Shown in pieces: positions 34,278 to 43,144 of a stretch of DNA of 52,475 bases (position 1 is its first letter; each line of letters starts with the position of its first letter). The notes under the pieces were generated by a model. That model was not told the origin of the DNA and ran no database searches. It saw only the letters and a program-made list of their open reading frames with translations. Position numbers and translations under genes: made by a program. The stretch comes from Gammaproteobacteria bacterium (lineage in GTDB: Bacteria; Pseudomonadota; Gammaproteobacteria; Steroidobacterales; Woeseiaceae), in contig JAOTWB010000014.1 in assembly GCA_029863125.1 (NCBI GenBank), positions 1 through 52,475 on the forward strand, in the 5' to 3' direction.

Positions 34278-35624
34278 GTGATAAATGCGACGGAACTGAC
34301 TCTCCTCAAGAAGGCGCTCGACAAGTTGGCCGAGGGCTATAGAGGACTGCCCGACTTCAGCAGTGAATTCGATGCCGAGGCCGTCGCAGAGGTGCTGCAG
34401 CAAGTAGCGACCCGAATGCACGACAATTTCCCTTACTTTCATCCCCAGTATGCCGGGCAGATGCTCAAACCACCTCACCCGATCGCCCGAATCGCCTACG
34501 CGCTGTCGCTCTGGGTCAACCCGAACAATCACGCGCTCGACGGCGGACGCGCCAGCTCGGCCATGGAAAAAGAGTGCGTAGTAGAACTCGGCGAGATGTT
34601 TGGCTGGGATGGGCCGCTCGGCCACCTGACCGGCGGCGGAACGATGGCCAATCTCGAAGCGCTTTGGGTCGCAGGGCGACTGCATCCAGGAAAACGAGTA
34701 GTCGCATCGGACCAGGCGCACTACACGCACAGCCGTATCAGCGACGTTCTCGGCCTGCCATTCTCCCCGGTCGCTGTTGGCAGCGACGGACGAATGGACC
34801 TCGATGCGCTTGAGGCGCTGCTGCGTGCAGGCAATGTTGGCACCGTCGTAGCGACGATCGGCAATACCGGGCTTGGCGCGGTCGACCCGCTGCCCGACCT
34901 CATCGCACTGCAGTCGAAATACGATTTTCGCATCCATGCCGACGCGGCTTACGGCGGTTACTTCGTTCTTGCCGGCCGGCTGCACGACAACACGCGCGCG
35001 GCCTTCGACAGCCTCGCCGCCGCCGACTCCATCGTCATCGACCCGCACAAACACGGGCTGCAGCCCTATGGCTGCGGCTGCATCCTGTTCAAGGACCCGT
35101 CGGTCGGTCAACTGTACAAGCACGAGTCGCCGTTCACCTATTTCAGTTCGGCCGAACTGCATCTCGGCGAAATCAGTCTCGAGTGCTCGCGACCGGGCGC
35201 CTCGGCCGTCGCGCTGTGGGCGACGCAGCGGCTGTTGCCGCTGGTACGCGACGGTGAATTCGCCGCGATGCTGGACGATTGTCTGTACGCCGCGCGCGAT
35301 TTTTGGCAACGACTGCAAGAGAGCAAACACTTCGTGCCGTTGATGCAGCCGGAACTCGACATCGTTGTCTATGCGGTCGACGCGCCGAACAGCCGCGAAG
35401 CGAGCGAGCGTGCCCGTGCCGTGTTCGCGCAAGCCGCGGAACGCGACCTGCACCTGGCAATGATCGAGCTGCCCGTGCAGCTCGTGCAGGGTCATGCCCC
35501 CGGGATCACGGCGAATTCGGAGACGATCACCTGTTTGCGCTCGGTACTGATGAAGCCCGAACATCGGGACTGGCTCGACCGCATTGTCGAGATTCTCGAA
35601 CTGAGTGCTGTCGAGATTGCCTAG
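34278..35624 (+). CDS. Group II PLP-dependent decarboxylase family protein
   Basis: The 448-aa enzyme is in the group II (glutamate/aromatic amino acid) decarboxylase fold. It has FHPQYAGQML and GHLTGGGTMANLEAL around the cofactor phosphate, IHADAAYGGYF with the Asp and Ala of the PLP pocket, and PLP Lys258 in DPHKHGLQPYG. No signal peptide. It could be a decarboxylase or an aspartate-type lyase; the substrate is not clear. It starts 47 bases from the divergent sterol desaturase-like gene and converges on the FluC gene, overlapping by four bases. Confidence 0.88.
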   Translation: MINATELTLLKKALDKLAEGYRGLPDFSSEFDAEAVAEVLQQVATRMHDNFPYFHPQYAGQMLKPPHPIARIAYALSLWVNPNNHALDGGRASSAMEKECVVELGEMFGWDGPLGHLTGGGTMANLEALWVAGRLHPGKRVVASDQAHYTHSRISDVLGLPFSPVAVGSDGRMDLDALEALLRAGNVGTVVATIGNTGLGAVDPLPDLIALQSKYDFRIHADAAYGGYFVLAGRLHDNTRAAFDSLAAADSIVIDPHKHGLQPYGCGCILFKDPSVGQLYKHESPFTYFSSAELHLGEISLECSRPGASAVALWATQRLLPLVRDGEFAAMLDDCLYAARDFWQRLQESKHFVPLMQPELDIVVYAVDAPNSREASERARAVFAQAAERDLHLAMIELPVQLVQGHAPGITANSETITCLRSVLMKPEHRDWLDRIVEILELSAVEIA

Positions 35625-36037
35625 GCGTTTTGCAGCTGCAGGACAGCGCGCGTGATGACGACGCCGATGTAGAAGCAGGCAAACCCGCCGACCAGCGTAG
35701 CAACGAGATACGAGAACGAATAAAAAAGCTCGTTCTTCTGAATAAGCGTATTGAGCTCCATCACCAGCGCTGAAAGCGTCGTAAAGCTGCCACAGAAGCC
35801 TACGGCAAACAGCAGCCGATATTGATCGGGGATGATCCCGGCATCGTTAAACCAATCCGTGCTGGCGATCAGTTGGGCGAGAATGCCCATCACCAGACAA
35901 CCGATCAGGTTCGCGCTCAAGGTACCCCAGGGAAACTCGACGTCACGCTGCAGAAAAACGTTCAGCGCAAATCTCGCCATCGCGCCGAGCGCTCCGCCGA
36001 GGGCCACGAACAGGTACGAATAGAAAACTATGTGCAT
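35621..36037 (-). CDS. crcB: Fluoride channel FluC (CrcB) family protein, with altered Phe box
   Basis: The 138-aa four-helix inner-membrane protein is a CrcB/FluC. It shows GGALGAMARF with the conserved Arg22, GTLSANLIG with Asn43, and GFCGSFTTLSAL at residues 80-91. In known fluoride channels the last motif reads TTFSTF and its Phe residues line the pore. Here both are Leu (88 and 91). The protein may therefore have changed selectivity. It follows the nitronate monooxygenase-like gene by two bases. No fluoride riboswitch is visible, as there is no leader of its own. Confidence 0.9.
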   Translation of the reverse strand: MHIVFYSYLFVALGGALGAMARFALNVFLQRDVEFPWGTLSANLIGCLVMGILAQLIASTDWFNDAGIIPDQYRLLFAVGFCGSFTTLSALVMELNTLIQKNELFYSFSYLVATLVGGFACFYIGVVITRAVLQLQNA

Positions 36038-36039
36038 CG

Positions 36040-37002
36040 CTACGCGGCGTTGAGGCCGGCAAGCGTTTCGCGAAACTCTCGCTCCATGCGCAGCACCAGC
36101 TCGCGCGCGGGCAAGATTTCGTCAATATTGCCTACACCCTGACCGGCACCCCAGATATCCTTCCAGGCTTTTGCGCTGATGTCGCTCTTGCCGAAGTCCA
36201 TGTCGTGCTTGTCCCCTTCGGGCAGATTGTCAGGATCCATCCCGGCGTTCGCGATACTGCCTTTGAGATAACTACCGTGCACGCCGGTGAAAAGCGACGT
36301 ATACACAATGTCATCGGCCTTGCTGTCGACAACCATTTCCTTGTAGCTCGGCACTGCCCTGGCTTCTTGCGTCGCGATGAATCGCGTTCCGCTGTAAGCA
36401 AGGTCGGCACCCAGCGCCAGTGCCGCCACGACATCGCTACCGCTCGTGATACAGCCGGACAGAATCACGGCGCCGTCAAACTCACGACGAATTTCCTTGA
36501 TAAACGCAAACGGGTTCAGAGGCCCGGCGTGGCCGCCGGCACCGGCACAAACCGCGATAATTCCGTCGACGCCCTGCTCCATCGCTTTGCGCGCGTGTCG
36601 CAGGCTGATCACGTCGTGAAAGACCAGTCCGCCATAGGAATGCACGGCCGTCACAATCTCTTCCGGCGGCCTGAGGCTCGTGATAATGATAGGGACTTCG
36701 TGTTTGACGCAGGTCTCGACATCGTCGAAAAGACGAGGATTGCTCGCGTGCGCAATCTGATTGACCGCATACGGTGCGACCGGCTCATCCGGATGCGCTT
36801 CTTCGTATTCGCCGAGCTCATCCTTGATGCGCTTTAGCCACTCGCCGAGCGCCGATTGCGGCCGCGCATTCAGAGCTGGAAACGAGCCGACGATGCCGGC
36901 CTGGCATTGGGCGATAACAAGCTCGGGTCCGGAAACGATGAACATCGGCGCGCCGATAAGCGGAATTCGCAGCCTGCCTGCCAGCGACTTTGGTAATGCC
37001 AT
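36040..37002 (-). CDS. Nitronate monooxygenase-family flavin oxidoreductase
   Basis: The 320-aa TIM-barrel flavoenzyme matches the NMO/2-nitropropane dioxygenase family: IPLIGAPMFIVSGPELV at the N-terminus, VCAGAGGHAG as the FMN-phosphate loop, and LSGCITSGSDVVAALALGADLAYSGTRFIATQEA. It oxidises nitronates or acts as an enoyl reductase-like flavoprotein; the substrate is unknown. The ATG at 37002 has a GGAGTC site before it. That site lies only a dozen bases beyond the terminator of the ccm operon. Confidence 0.9.
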   Translation of the reverse strand: MALPKSLAGRLRIPLIGAPMFIVSGPELVIAQCQAGIVGSFPALNARPQSALGEWLKRIKDELGEYEEAHPDEPVAPYAVNQIAHASNPRLFDDVETCVKHEVPIIITSLRPPEEIVTAVHSYGGLVFHDVISLRHARKAMEQGVDGIIAVCAGAGGHAGPLNPFAFIKEIRREFDGAVILSGCITSGSDVVAALALGADLAYSGTRFIATQEARAVPSYKEMVVDSKADDIVYTSLFTGVHGSYLKGSIANAGMDPDNLPEGDKHDMDFGKSDISAKAWKDIWGAGQGVGNIDEILPARELVLRMEREFRETLAGLNAA

Positions 37003-37014
37003 TCATGACTCCAT

Positions 37015-37043
37015 AAAAAAACCGGCCACTCCTGCGTGGCCAG
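37015..37043 (-). terminator. Intrinsic terminator of the ccm operon
   Basis: On the minus strand an eight-base-pair stem (CTGGCCAC / GTGGCCGG, one G-T pair) with loop GCAGGA is followed by seven Ts. It lies 41 bases after the ccmI stop and ends about 12 bases before the nitronate monooxygenase start. It should stop ccm transcription. Leakage through it may control the next gene. Confidence 0.85.
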
Positions 37044-37083
37044 TACACGAACACACCCGCTAAGGACGCGCGATCCTAATTCT

Positions 37084-38136
37084 TCACGGCACCTGTTGGT
37101 CGATCGACAGGAAGACTGCCGGATTGTCCGCCGGCCGCACGATCAGGGTACCGAACCAGTCCCCCGACGCTGCTGCCGGCGAGCCGCTCAGCGACACACG
37201 CGCCAGTAATTCGAATTCTTCAAAGCCGGACAATGAACGTCCGGCCACCATCGACTGCGCATCCCCGAGCGAGACGACGGCCGGCAGATCCGACAGGCGT
37301 ACACGATCGACCGCGATGGGCGGCGACGGTTGCGCCGGATCGCGCGCAATTACGAACACGTTGGCATCGGCCGTGAGCGCCGCCAGTGCAGCGTCGGACA
37401 ATGCGATCCGCGCCGTTACGACGGCATCGGGATTGGCAGCCGGTGCCTCTGTCGAAGTCGACGCCAACGCCGGGCCCGTATCGGCGACCGGCGGTTCGCT
37501 TGACTCAACCGGAACACCGCGCCATTCCGCGACACGCTGCTCGATAATCGAACGAATCTCGGGCGGCGGGTTCAGCCCCAATAGCACCTGCCAGCGCCTG
37601 GCCGCCGTATCCGTATCGCCGCGATTCGCCGACGCAATACCCGAATAAAACAGCGCTGCCGGATTGTTGGGCTCCAGGGCCAGGGCGTTTTCGATCAGTG
37701 ACGCGCTTCGACCCGCTATGCTGCTGCCGTCCCGGGACAGGATTGCCAGCGCGAGATCGACCAGCGTCTGGGCATTCCGGCCATCTTCAAGTTCCATCAG
37801 CCGCTCGTAGGTCGTCACGGCATCGTCAAAACGCTGCAACGTCATGTACGAGCGTGCCAGCATGTTCCAGCCATTCAGGTCTTCGGGATTCTTCGCGAGC
37901 CGGCGCTCGAGCGATGCAACTGCCTCATTCATATTGGGGAGCGTGTCCGACGCGGCCCCGGCTGACGGGATGTCCGGACTGCCAATGCGGCTGTAGAGAC
38001 CGACGGACAGTGCCACCGAAGATACGATGACGACCGCCAGCAATGGCGTGAGGCGCCGCGACTCGCGATAGAGGGGCCAGGCACCGAAACCTAATGCGAT
38101 GACGCACAGGCTCGCAGCAATTATCCAGAAAGTCAC
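37084..38136 (-). CDS. ccmI: Cytochrome c maturation protein CcmI
   Basis: The 350-aa protein opens with two membrane helices (FWIIAASLCVIALGFGAWPLY and LLAVVIVSSVALSVGLY), followed by tetratricopeptide-like helices at about 75-210 (SLERRLAKNPEDLNGWNMLARSYM..., then EPNNPAALFYSGIA). A C-terminal periplasmic beta domain follows (from about 240). CcmI binds apocytochrome c and delivers it to the ligation complex. It is separate from CcmH, unlike the fused E. coli protein. It starts within the ccmH stop (ATGA) and is the last gene before the terminator. Confidence 0.93.
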   Translation of the reverse strand: MTFWIIAASLCVIALGFGAWPLYRESRRLTPLLAVVIVSSVALSVGLYSRIGSPDIPSAGAASDTLPNMNEAVASLERRLAKNPEDLNGWNMLARSYMTLQRFDDAVTTYERLMELEDGRNAQTLVDLALAILSRDGSSIAGRSASLIENALALEPNNPAALFYSGIASANRGDTDTAARRWQVLLGLNPPPEIRSIIEQRVAEWRGVPVESSEPPVADTGPALASTSTEAPAANPDAVVTARIALSDAALAALTADANVFVIARDPAQPSPPIAVDRVRLSDLPAVVSLGDAQSMVAGRSLSGFEEFELLARVSLSGSPAAASGDWFGTLIVRPADNPAVFLSIDQQVP

Positions 38137-38564
38137 TCGGACGAGCCTTCGGCCACGCCGCTATCGTCCAGCGGCAGCGTCATGCGATGCCGTATGACCC
38201 TGAACATGGCAAAGCCACCAAACAGGACCAACAGAAACGGCGCGATCCAGAGAATCAGCGTCTTGCCTGTTGTGCGCGGCCGATATAGCGCGAATTCGCC
38301 GTAGCGGGTAACGAGAAAATCGGCAATCTCGGTGTCGGTCTTACCCTCGCTTATCAATCGCCGGATTTCACGCCGCAGGTCAGCCGCGAGAAACACGTTG
38401 GAATCCTTGATGCTCTGGTTCTGACACTTCAGGCATCGCACCTCCGAAATGAGCTTTTCGTAACGCGCCTGCAGCACCGGGTCGTCGAACGCCTGGCTGC
38501 TGTCGATGGCGGCGACGGGCGCCGACGCCAACATTGCGACGGCCAGCATCAATAAACGTCTCAT
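38133..38564 (-). CDS. ccmH: Cytochrome c maturation thiol protein CcmH
   Basis: The 143-aa protein has a signal peptide, the RCLKCQNQ motif (Cys44 and Cys47) that handles apocytochrome cysteines, and a C-terminal helix (ILWIAPFLLVLFGGFAMF) that anchors it facing the periplasm. It works with CcmG and CcmF in haem ligation. Both gene junctions are ATGA overlaps. Confidence 0.96.
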   Translation of the reverse strand: MRRLLMLAVAMLASAPVAAIDSSQAFDDPVLQARYEKLISEVRCLKCQNQSIKDSNVFLAADLRREIRRLISEGKTDTEIADFLVTRYGEFALYRPRTTGKTLILWIAPFLLVLFGGFAMFRVIRHRMTLPLDDSGVAEGSSE

Positions 38565-39094
38565 CGGGCGGCACCCCCGGCATTGATCAATGGCAGGAAG
38601 TCACGTTCCCAGGCCTCTCTGCCCAGAGGACCCAGGTGTTTGTGAACCACGATACCGTCAGCGTTGAGAAGGAACGTTTCCGGCGCGCCGTACACGCCCC
38701 AGTCGATGCCGACGCGCCCGGTTTCATCGAAACCCGACGCAACATACGGATCGCCGAGCTGCGCAATCCAGCGCTGTGCCTCCGGCCGCGTGTCCCGCCA
38801 GTTGATGCCGTAGATCGGAATGCTGTCTTCCCGCGCGAGCTGCATCAGGAAGGGATGCTCTGTCCTGCAGCCGGGGCACCACGTTGCCCACACGTTGACC
38901 AGGGCAAAATTTCCCTCGAGATCCTGCGACGCGACCGTTACGTCGGGGTCGTTCAGAGTCGGCAGCTCAAAGTTGGGCGCAGCCTTGCCGATGTACGGCG
39001 ACGGCAGCGCCCGCGGGTCGCCACGCTGCAGACCGATCATCAGAAATGCTATCAGCGCAATAACGACAACCAGCGGCAAAACATAGCGCGACAT
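38561..39094 (-). CDS. ccmG: Thiol:disulfide oxidoreductase CcmG (DsbE)
   Basis: The 177-aa membrane-anchored thioredoxin-like protein has an N-terminal helix (VLPLVVVIALIAFLMIG), the redox motif WCPGC (Cys73, Cys76) and the cis-Pro region YGAPETFLLNADG. It reduces the CxxCH cysteines of apocytochromes before haem attachment. Its start overlaps the ccmF stop by one base (TGATG), and its stop overlaps ccmH. Confidence 0.96.
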   Translation of the reverse strand: MSRYVLPLVVVIALIAFLMIGLQRGDPRALPSPYIGKAAPNFELPTLNDPDVTVASQDLEGNFALVNVWATWCPGCRTEHPFLMQLAREDSIPIYGINWRDTRPEAQRWIAQLGDPYVASGFDETGRVGIDWGVYGAPETFLLNADGIVVHKHLGPLGREAWERDFLPLINAGGAAR

Positions 39095-41055
39095 CAGGCA
39101 GACTCCGCAACCGATTGACCCGCTGCGCTGGTCTTTCTGGCTTTCAGGCGATAGCGTCGATCGCTGACGGCGACAAGTCCCCCCAGCGCCATGATAATCG
39201 CGCCGAACCAGATGAAGCGGATCATCGGTTTGTACTGCACACGAACGCTCCAGGCACCGTTGCCGAGCTGATCCCCCAGCGCGACAAACAGGTCTTTGTT
39301 CCAGGTCACGTAGATACCGGCTTCAGTCATCCAGTTTTTTTGCACCAGGTACTGTCGCTTCTGGGGCCGCACCGTAGCCACGAATTCGCCGTCCCGGCGA
39401 ATTTCAATCTCTGCCTCGATCGCGGAATAGTTGGGCCCTTCTACGTTTCTGAGCTCGACCATTTCGAAATCGTAGCCACCGACCTCGGTCGACTGCCCCG
39501 GGGTCAGCGCACGATCCGACTCCACGTTAAACGCCGAAGTGATGGTAACGCCGAGCACGAACAGCCCCATACCGAGATGGGCGACCGACATGCCGAGGGC
39601 GGATCGAGTGATGCCGGTTGAGCCGTCCTTGCGGCGAATCGACCGTATCGGCTGTATCAGCGAGGTTGCGATTATCCAGAGCGCCGCGGAGACCCCCACC
39701 ACCATCAGCAGGCTGGTTCGCCCGTAGAACATCAACGGGATGATGATGCCGAGCAAAACGGCTGCAATGGCGGGAATTCGTAGCAACGCAACCCACGGCC
39801 GCGCGTCCTGTTTTCGCCATGCCGTGTGCATGCCCACGCCCAGTAAGAGCACCAGCGGAATCATAGGTACGAGGAATGCGACCTCGAACCAGGGGGGGCC
39901 AATCGAGATCTTGCCGCCGTTGAGTAGTTCGATGACCAGCGGCGCCAAAGTTCCCATCAGGACCAGCGTCGCAGCAACGACGAGCAGCACATTGTTCAGC
40001 AACAGGAATGTCTCACGAGACAGCAGACCGAAACCCGCGTCCGAGTCCAGCGACGGTGCGCGCCAGGCATACAGGATGAGCGCGCCGACAATGACGACGG
40101 CTAGAAAAGCCAGGATGAAAAAACCGCGCGTCGGATCGGTCGCAAACGCGTGCACCGACACAATGATGCCGGAGCGGACCAGGAACGTTCCGAGCAGGCT
40201 CAAGGAAAATGCTGTTATAGCGAGCAGCAGTGTCCAGCTCTTGAACAAGCCACGGCGTTCGGTGACGGCCAGCGAATGAATCAGTGCCGTGCCAATCAAC
40301 CACGGCATGAATGAGGCATTCTCAACCGGGTCCCAGAACCACCAGCCACCCCAGCCCAGCTCGTAGTAAGCCCACCAGCTGCCGAGCATGATGCCGAGCG
40401 TCAGGAACATCCAGGCCAGTGTCGTCCACGGTCGCGTCCATTTCGCCCAGCGTTGATCCAGGTTGCCACTGAGCATTGCCGCGATCGCGAAAGCAAAGGC
40501 AACCGAAAAGCCGACGTACCCGATGTAGAGCAGCGGCGGGTGAATCGCCAGACCGGGGTCCTGCAGCAGCGGATTCAGATCGGCGCCGTCGGCTGCGGGT
40601 GGCGACAGGCGGTCGAAAGGATTCGACGTCAGGAGAATAAACAGCAGGAAACCGACTGACAGCAAACCCAGCACGCCAACCACGCGTGCCGCGAAGGATT
40701 CGGGCAGTTCGGAACTATAGCGAGATACCGCAACGGTCCACGCCGCGAGTATCAGGATCCACATCAGCAGGGAACCTTCATGGGCGCCCCATACCGCTGA
40801 GATCTTGTAAATCGTCGGCAATGACAGCTGGGAATGATTGGCAACGTAAAGAACCGAAAAGTCGCTGCTGACAAACGCCCATGTCAGACAGCCGAATGCA
40901 ACTGCGACGAATACGAGCTGGCCAAGCGCCGCCGTGTTGCCGACGCTCATCATTGCAGTATCGTTGCGGTGGGCGCCGATTAGCGGCAGCACGCCCTGGC
41001 ATATCGCCAGCGACAGCGCGAGGATCAGGGCGAATTGTCCGATTTCAGGAATCAT
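39094..41055 (-). CDS. ccmF: Cytochrome c haem lyase subunit CcmF
   Basis: The 653-aa polytopic protein carries the tryptophan-rich haem motif WGGWWFWDPVENASFMPWL near residues 230-248 and about 14 helices. A periplasmic domain lies near the C-terminus (from about 520, ALTPGQSTEVGGYDFE). With CcmH and CcmI it takes haem from CcmE and ligates it to the apoprotein. The start at 41055 overlaps the ccmE stop as ATGA; a start 12 bases upstream is possible. Confidence 0.97.
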   Translation of the reverse strand: MIPEIGQFALILALSLAICQGVLPLIGAHRNDTAMMSVGNTAALGQLVFVAVAFGCLTWAFVSSDFSVLYVANHSQLSLPTIYKISAVWGAHEGSLLMWILILAAWTVAVSRYSSELPESFAARVVGVLGLLSVGFLLFILLTSNPFDRLSPPAADGADLNPLLQDPGLAIHPPLLYIGYVGFSVAFAFAIAAMLSGNLDQRWAKWTRPWTTLAWMFLTLGIMLGSWWAYYELGWGGWWFWDPVENASFMPWLIGTALIHSLAVTERRGLFKSWTLLLAITAFSLSLLGTFLVRSGIIVSVHAFATDPTRGFFILAFLAVVIVGALILYAWRAPSLDSDAGFGLLSRETFLLLNNVLLVVAATLVLMGTLAPLVIELLNGGKISIGPPWFEVAFLVPMIPLVLLLGVGMHTAWRKQDARPWVALLRIPAIAAVLLGIIIPLMFYGRTSLLMVVGVSAALWIIATSLIQPIRSIRRKDGSTGITRSALGMSVAHLGMGLFVLGVTITSAFNVESDRALTPGQSTEVGGYDFEMVELRNVEGPNYSAIEAEIEIRRDGEFVATVRPQKRQYLVQKNWMTEAGIYVTWNKDLFVALGDQLGNGAWSVRVQYKPMIRFIWFGAIIMALGGLVAVSDRRYRLKARKTSAAGQSVAESA

Positions 41056-41525
41056 GGCGTGACACACCCCGTATCGCCGGTACGCAGTCCGGCGGTCTTG
41101 CCTTCGACGTGTTTGGCCAGCGAGTCCGCGACTTCCGGCGCCATGTAGTTCTCGTCATGTTTGGCGAGGATCTTGTCGGCAACAAACACGCCGTCGCCAC
41201 CAAGTCGGCCGTGGGCGACCACGCCCTGCCCTTCGCGGAACAGGTCCGGCAGGACGCCGACGTAGCTAACCGGAAGTTCGCAGTTCATATCGGTTACACG
41301 AAACCTCAAGTCCAGTGAGCCCTCCTCGCGCTGGACGCTGCCGTCCACAACGAGGCCACCGATACGAAAATTGCGCTGCCTGGGATAGTCTCCCGCGATG
41401 ACGTCCGAGATGTCCACGAAAAACATCATATTGTCCTGGAAAGCTCGCAGCGTAAACGCTGCGGCAATCGCAACGCCGGTCAGGGCAAGGCCAACCGCCA
41501 GCATTCGTTGGTGTCTTGGTTTCAT
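41052..41525 (-). CDS. ccmE: Haem chaperone CcmE
   Basis: The 157-aa protein has one N-terminal anchor helix and an OB-fold domain. The haem-binding His123 lies in LAKHDENYMAP, with Tyr127 nearby, the classic gammaproteobacterial H-x3-Y form. It holds haem covalently and passes it to CcmF. It begins within the ccmD stop and ends within the ccmF start. Confidence 0.97.
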   Translation of the reverse strand: MKPRHQRMLAVGLALTGVAIAAAFTLRAFQDNMMFFVDISDVIAGDYPRQRNFRIGGLVVDGSVQREEGSLDLRFRVTDMNCELPVSYVGVLPDLFREGQGVVAHGRLGGDGVFVADKILAKHDENYMAPEVADSLAKHVEGKTAGLRTGDTGCVTP

Positions 41526-41683
41526 TGGCGCTCCTCGAGCGCTCTGATGCGCACCTCAATCTCGCGATACACCCGTTTATGACGCAGCCGCGCGCGCCAA
41601 TCCGAAAATATGACGACGGCCAGCGTCAGTCCGAAACAACTCCAGACATATATGCCGTAATTGCCCATTGCCAGGTTTTCCAT
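41522..41683 (-). CDS. ccmD: Haem exporter accessory protein CcmD
   Basis: The 53-aa protein has a single helix (YGIYVWSCFGLTLAVVIF) after a short N-terminus and a basic, helical cytoplasmic tail (RARLRHKRVYREIEVRIRALEERQ). This is the standard CcmD layout. It helps release haem-loaded CcmE from CcmABC. A GGAAG site precedes the ATG. It lies two bases after ccmC and overlaps ccmE by ATGA. Confidence 0.93.
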   Translation of the reverse strand: MENLAMGNYGIYVWSCFGLTLAVVIFSDWRARLRHKRVYREIEVRIRALEERQ

Positions 41684-41685
41684 GG

Positions 41686-42435
41686 CTAACTTCCTTCCGG
41701 TGACAAAATCATTTCGCGCACCCACCGGGTACGCCGTTCGCGGAACAATACTTCGGTTCGTACGCGACGCAATAAGAGAGAACCGAATAAGAACGTAAAT
41801 CCGAGGATCATCCCGAGCAGGGGATACAGCATTCCCGGATCCATTGCCGGTCCGCCCTTTTTCATCAGCGTCTGCCCCTGGTGCAGCGAACTCCACCATT
41901 CGACCGAGAAATGAACGATAACCACGTTCACCACGCCCACCAGCGCGAGGACTGCACTGGCTTTGTCGGCCTTGGCCGTATCGTCGATAGCACCCCGCAG
42001 CGCCATGTATCCGAAGTAAAGGAACAACAAAATAAGCTCCGACGTCAGCCTTGGATCGCCCCACTCCCACCAGGTTCCCCACATGGGCCGGCCCCAGATC
42101 GACCCGGTTACGAGCGCAAGAAAGGTAAACGCCGCACCCAGTGGCGCCGCGGCTGCCGCAACGGCATGCGCCAGTTTCATGCGCCAGATGAGCCCGATAC
42201 CACCGCTCACCGCCATGATCATGTACGCCATCAGCGACAGGTACGCGGACGGGACATGCACGTAAATGATGCGAAACGCATCGCCCTGCTGATAGTCCAT
42301 CGGGGCAAGAAACAGTCCGGCATAAGCGCCGTAAGCGATCAGCAGCAGGCCGGGTACCGCAAACCACGGCGCAATAATGGCGGCCAGTCTATAAAAATGT
42401 GGCGGTGACGCCAGCCTATGAAAAAATTTCCACAT
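41686..42435 (-). CDS. ccmC: Haem exporter protein CcmC
   Basis: The 249-aa six-helix protein binds haem and loads it on CcmE. The Trp-rich motif reads WGTWWEWGDPRLTS. Compared with the WGTWWVWDARLTS seen in E. coli, it has one extra residue, giving WxWGDPRLT. The conserved periplasmic histidine lies in RIIYVHVPSAYLS. It follows ccmB by ten bases. Confidence 0.96.
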   Translation of the reverse strand: MWKFFHRLASPPHFYRLAAIIAPWFAVPGLLLIAYGAYAGLFLAPMDYQQGDAFRIIYVHVPSAYLSLMAYMIMAVSGGIGLIWRMKLAHAVAAAAAPLGAAFTFLALVTGSIWGRPMWGTWWEWGDPRLTSELILLFLYFGYMALRGAIDDTAKADKASAVLALVGVVNVVIVHFSVEWWSSLHQGQTLMKKGGPAMDPGMLYPLLGMILGFTFLFGSLLLRRVRTEVLFRERRTRWVREMILSPEGS

Positions 42436-42445
42436 TGTCGGGATT

Positions 42446-43144
42446 CTACTCGTTACTGATTCTCAAAGCGGCGGCCGTAGCGTAGGGAGCCAGGCTCAGC
42501 GATGCAACGGCATAGGCGCCCAGGGCCCAGATGCCGGTCGTATAAATATCGTTGCCAGCCGCCAGCGACACCGTGTTGGCACCAAGCAATAACACCGGCA
42601 TGGCCAGCGGCAGTATAAGCAAACTCAACAGCGCCGTGCCGCGGTGTAAACCGACGGTCAGCGCTGCGCCTATCGAGCCCAGCAGGCTCAGGCTGATAGT
42701 ACCGAGCAACAGAGTCAGCATCATTACGGGAACTACGGACCCCGGCATGCGATAGGTCATCGCGAGTATGGGCGATACCAGCACCAGGGGCAGCCCGCTG
42801 GTCAGCCAGTGCGCCAGCGTCTTGCCCAAAGCGAGCACCGGCAAGGGCTGCGGGCTGACCAGCAGCTGATCGAGGCTGCCGTCTTCGAAATCGCCCAGGA
42901 ACAGCGAATTCAGCGACAGCAGCGTCGACAGCAGTGCGGCAACCCACAGGACGCCAGGGCCGATGAATTCGAGCTGCTCGGCGCTGGGTCCGATGGCGAG
43001 GGGAAACAGGGTGCAGACCATGGCGAAGAAAAACAGCGGATTGAGCACGTCGCCAGGCCGTTTCCAGGCCAGCAGGAGATCACGCCGCGCCGTTGCCCAT
43101 AGGCCGGAGAAGATCCCCGGTTGTTGTGGCTGGTGCTCGCTCAT
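42446..43144 (-). CDS. ccmB: Haem ABC exporter permease CcmB
   Basis: The 232-aa permease has six helices and the family signatures NPLFFFAMVCTLFPLAIGP and DGSLDQLLVSPQPL. It partners with CcmA in the transporter that drives release of haem-loaded CcmE. The ATG at 43144 overlaps the ccmA stop (ATGA), so the longer upstream frame is not used. Confidence 0.95.
   Translation of the reverse strand: MSEHQPQQPGIFSGLWATARRDLLLAWKRPGDVLNPLFFFAMVCTLFPLAIGPSAEQLEFIGPGVLWVAALLSTLLSLNSLFLGDFEDGSLDQLLVSPQPLPVLALGKTLAHWLTSGLPLVLVSPILAMTYRMPGSVVPVMMLTLLLGTISLSLLGSIGAALTVGLHRGTALLSLLILPLAMPVLLLGANTVSLAAGNDIYTTGIWALGAYAVASLSLAPYATAAALRISNE

Noticed and set aside
34218-35564. Minus-strand frame of 448 codons opposite the PLP decarboxylase
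   Set aside because: It is the mirror of a well-supported decarboxylase with its PLP lysine motif and has no recognisable features.
35621-37083. A fluoride riboswitch for the crcB gene
   Set aside because: Only two bases separate crcB from the gene before it, and no riboswitch-like pseudoknot was seen in front of the nitronate monooxygenase gene.
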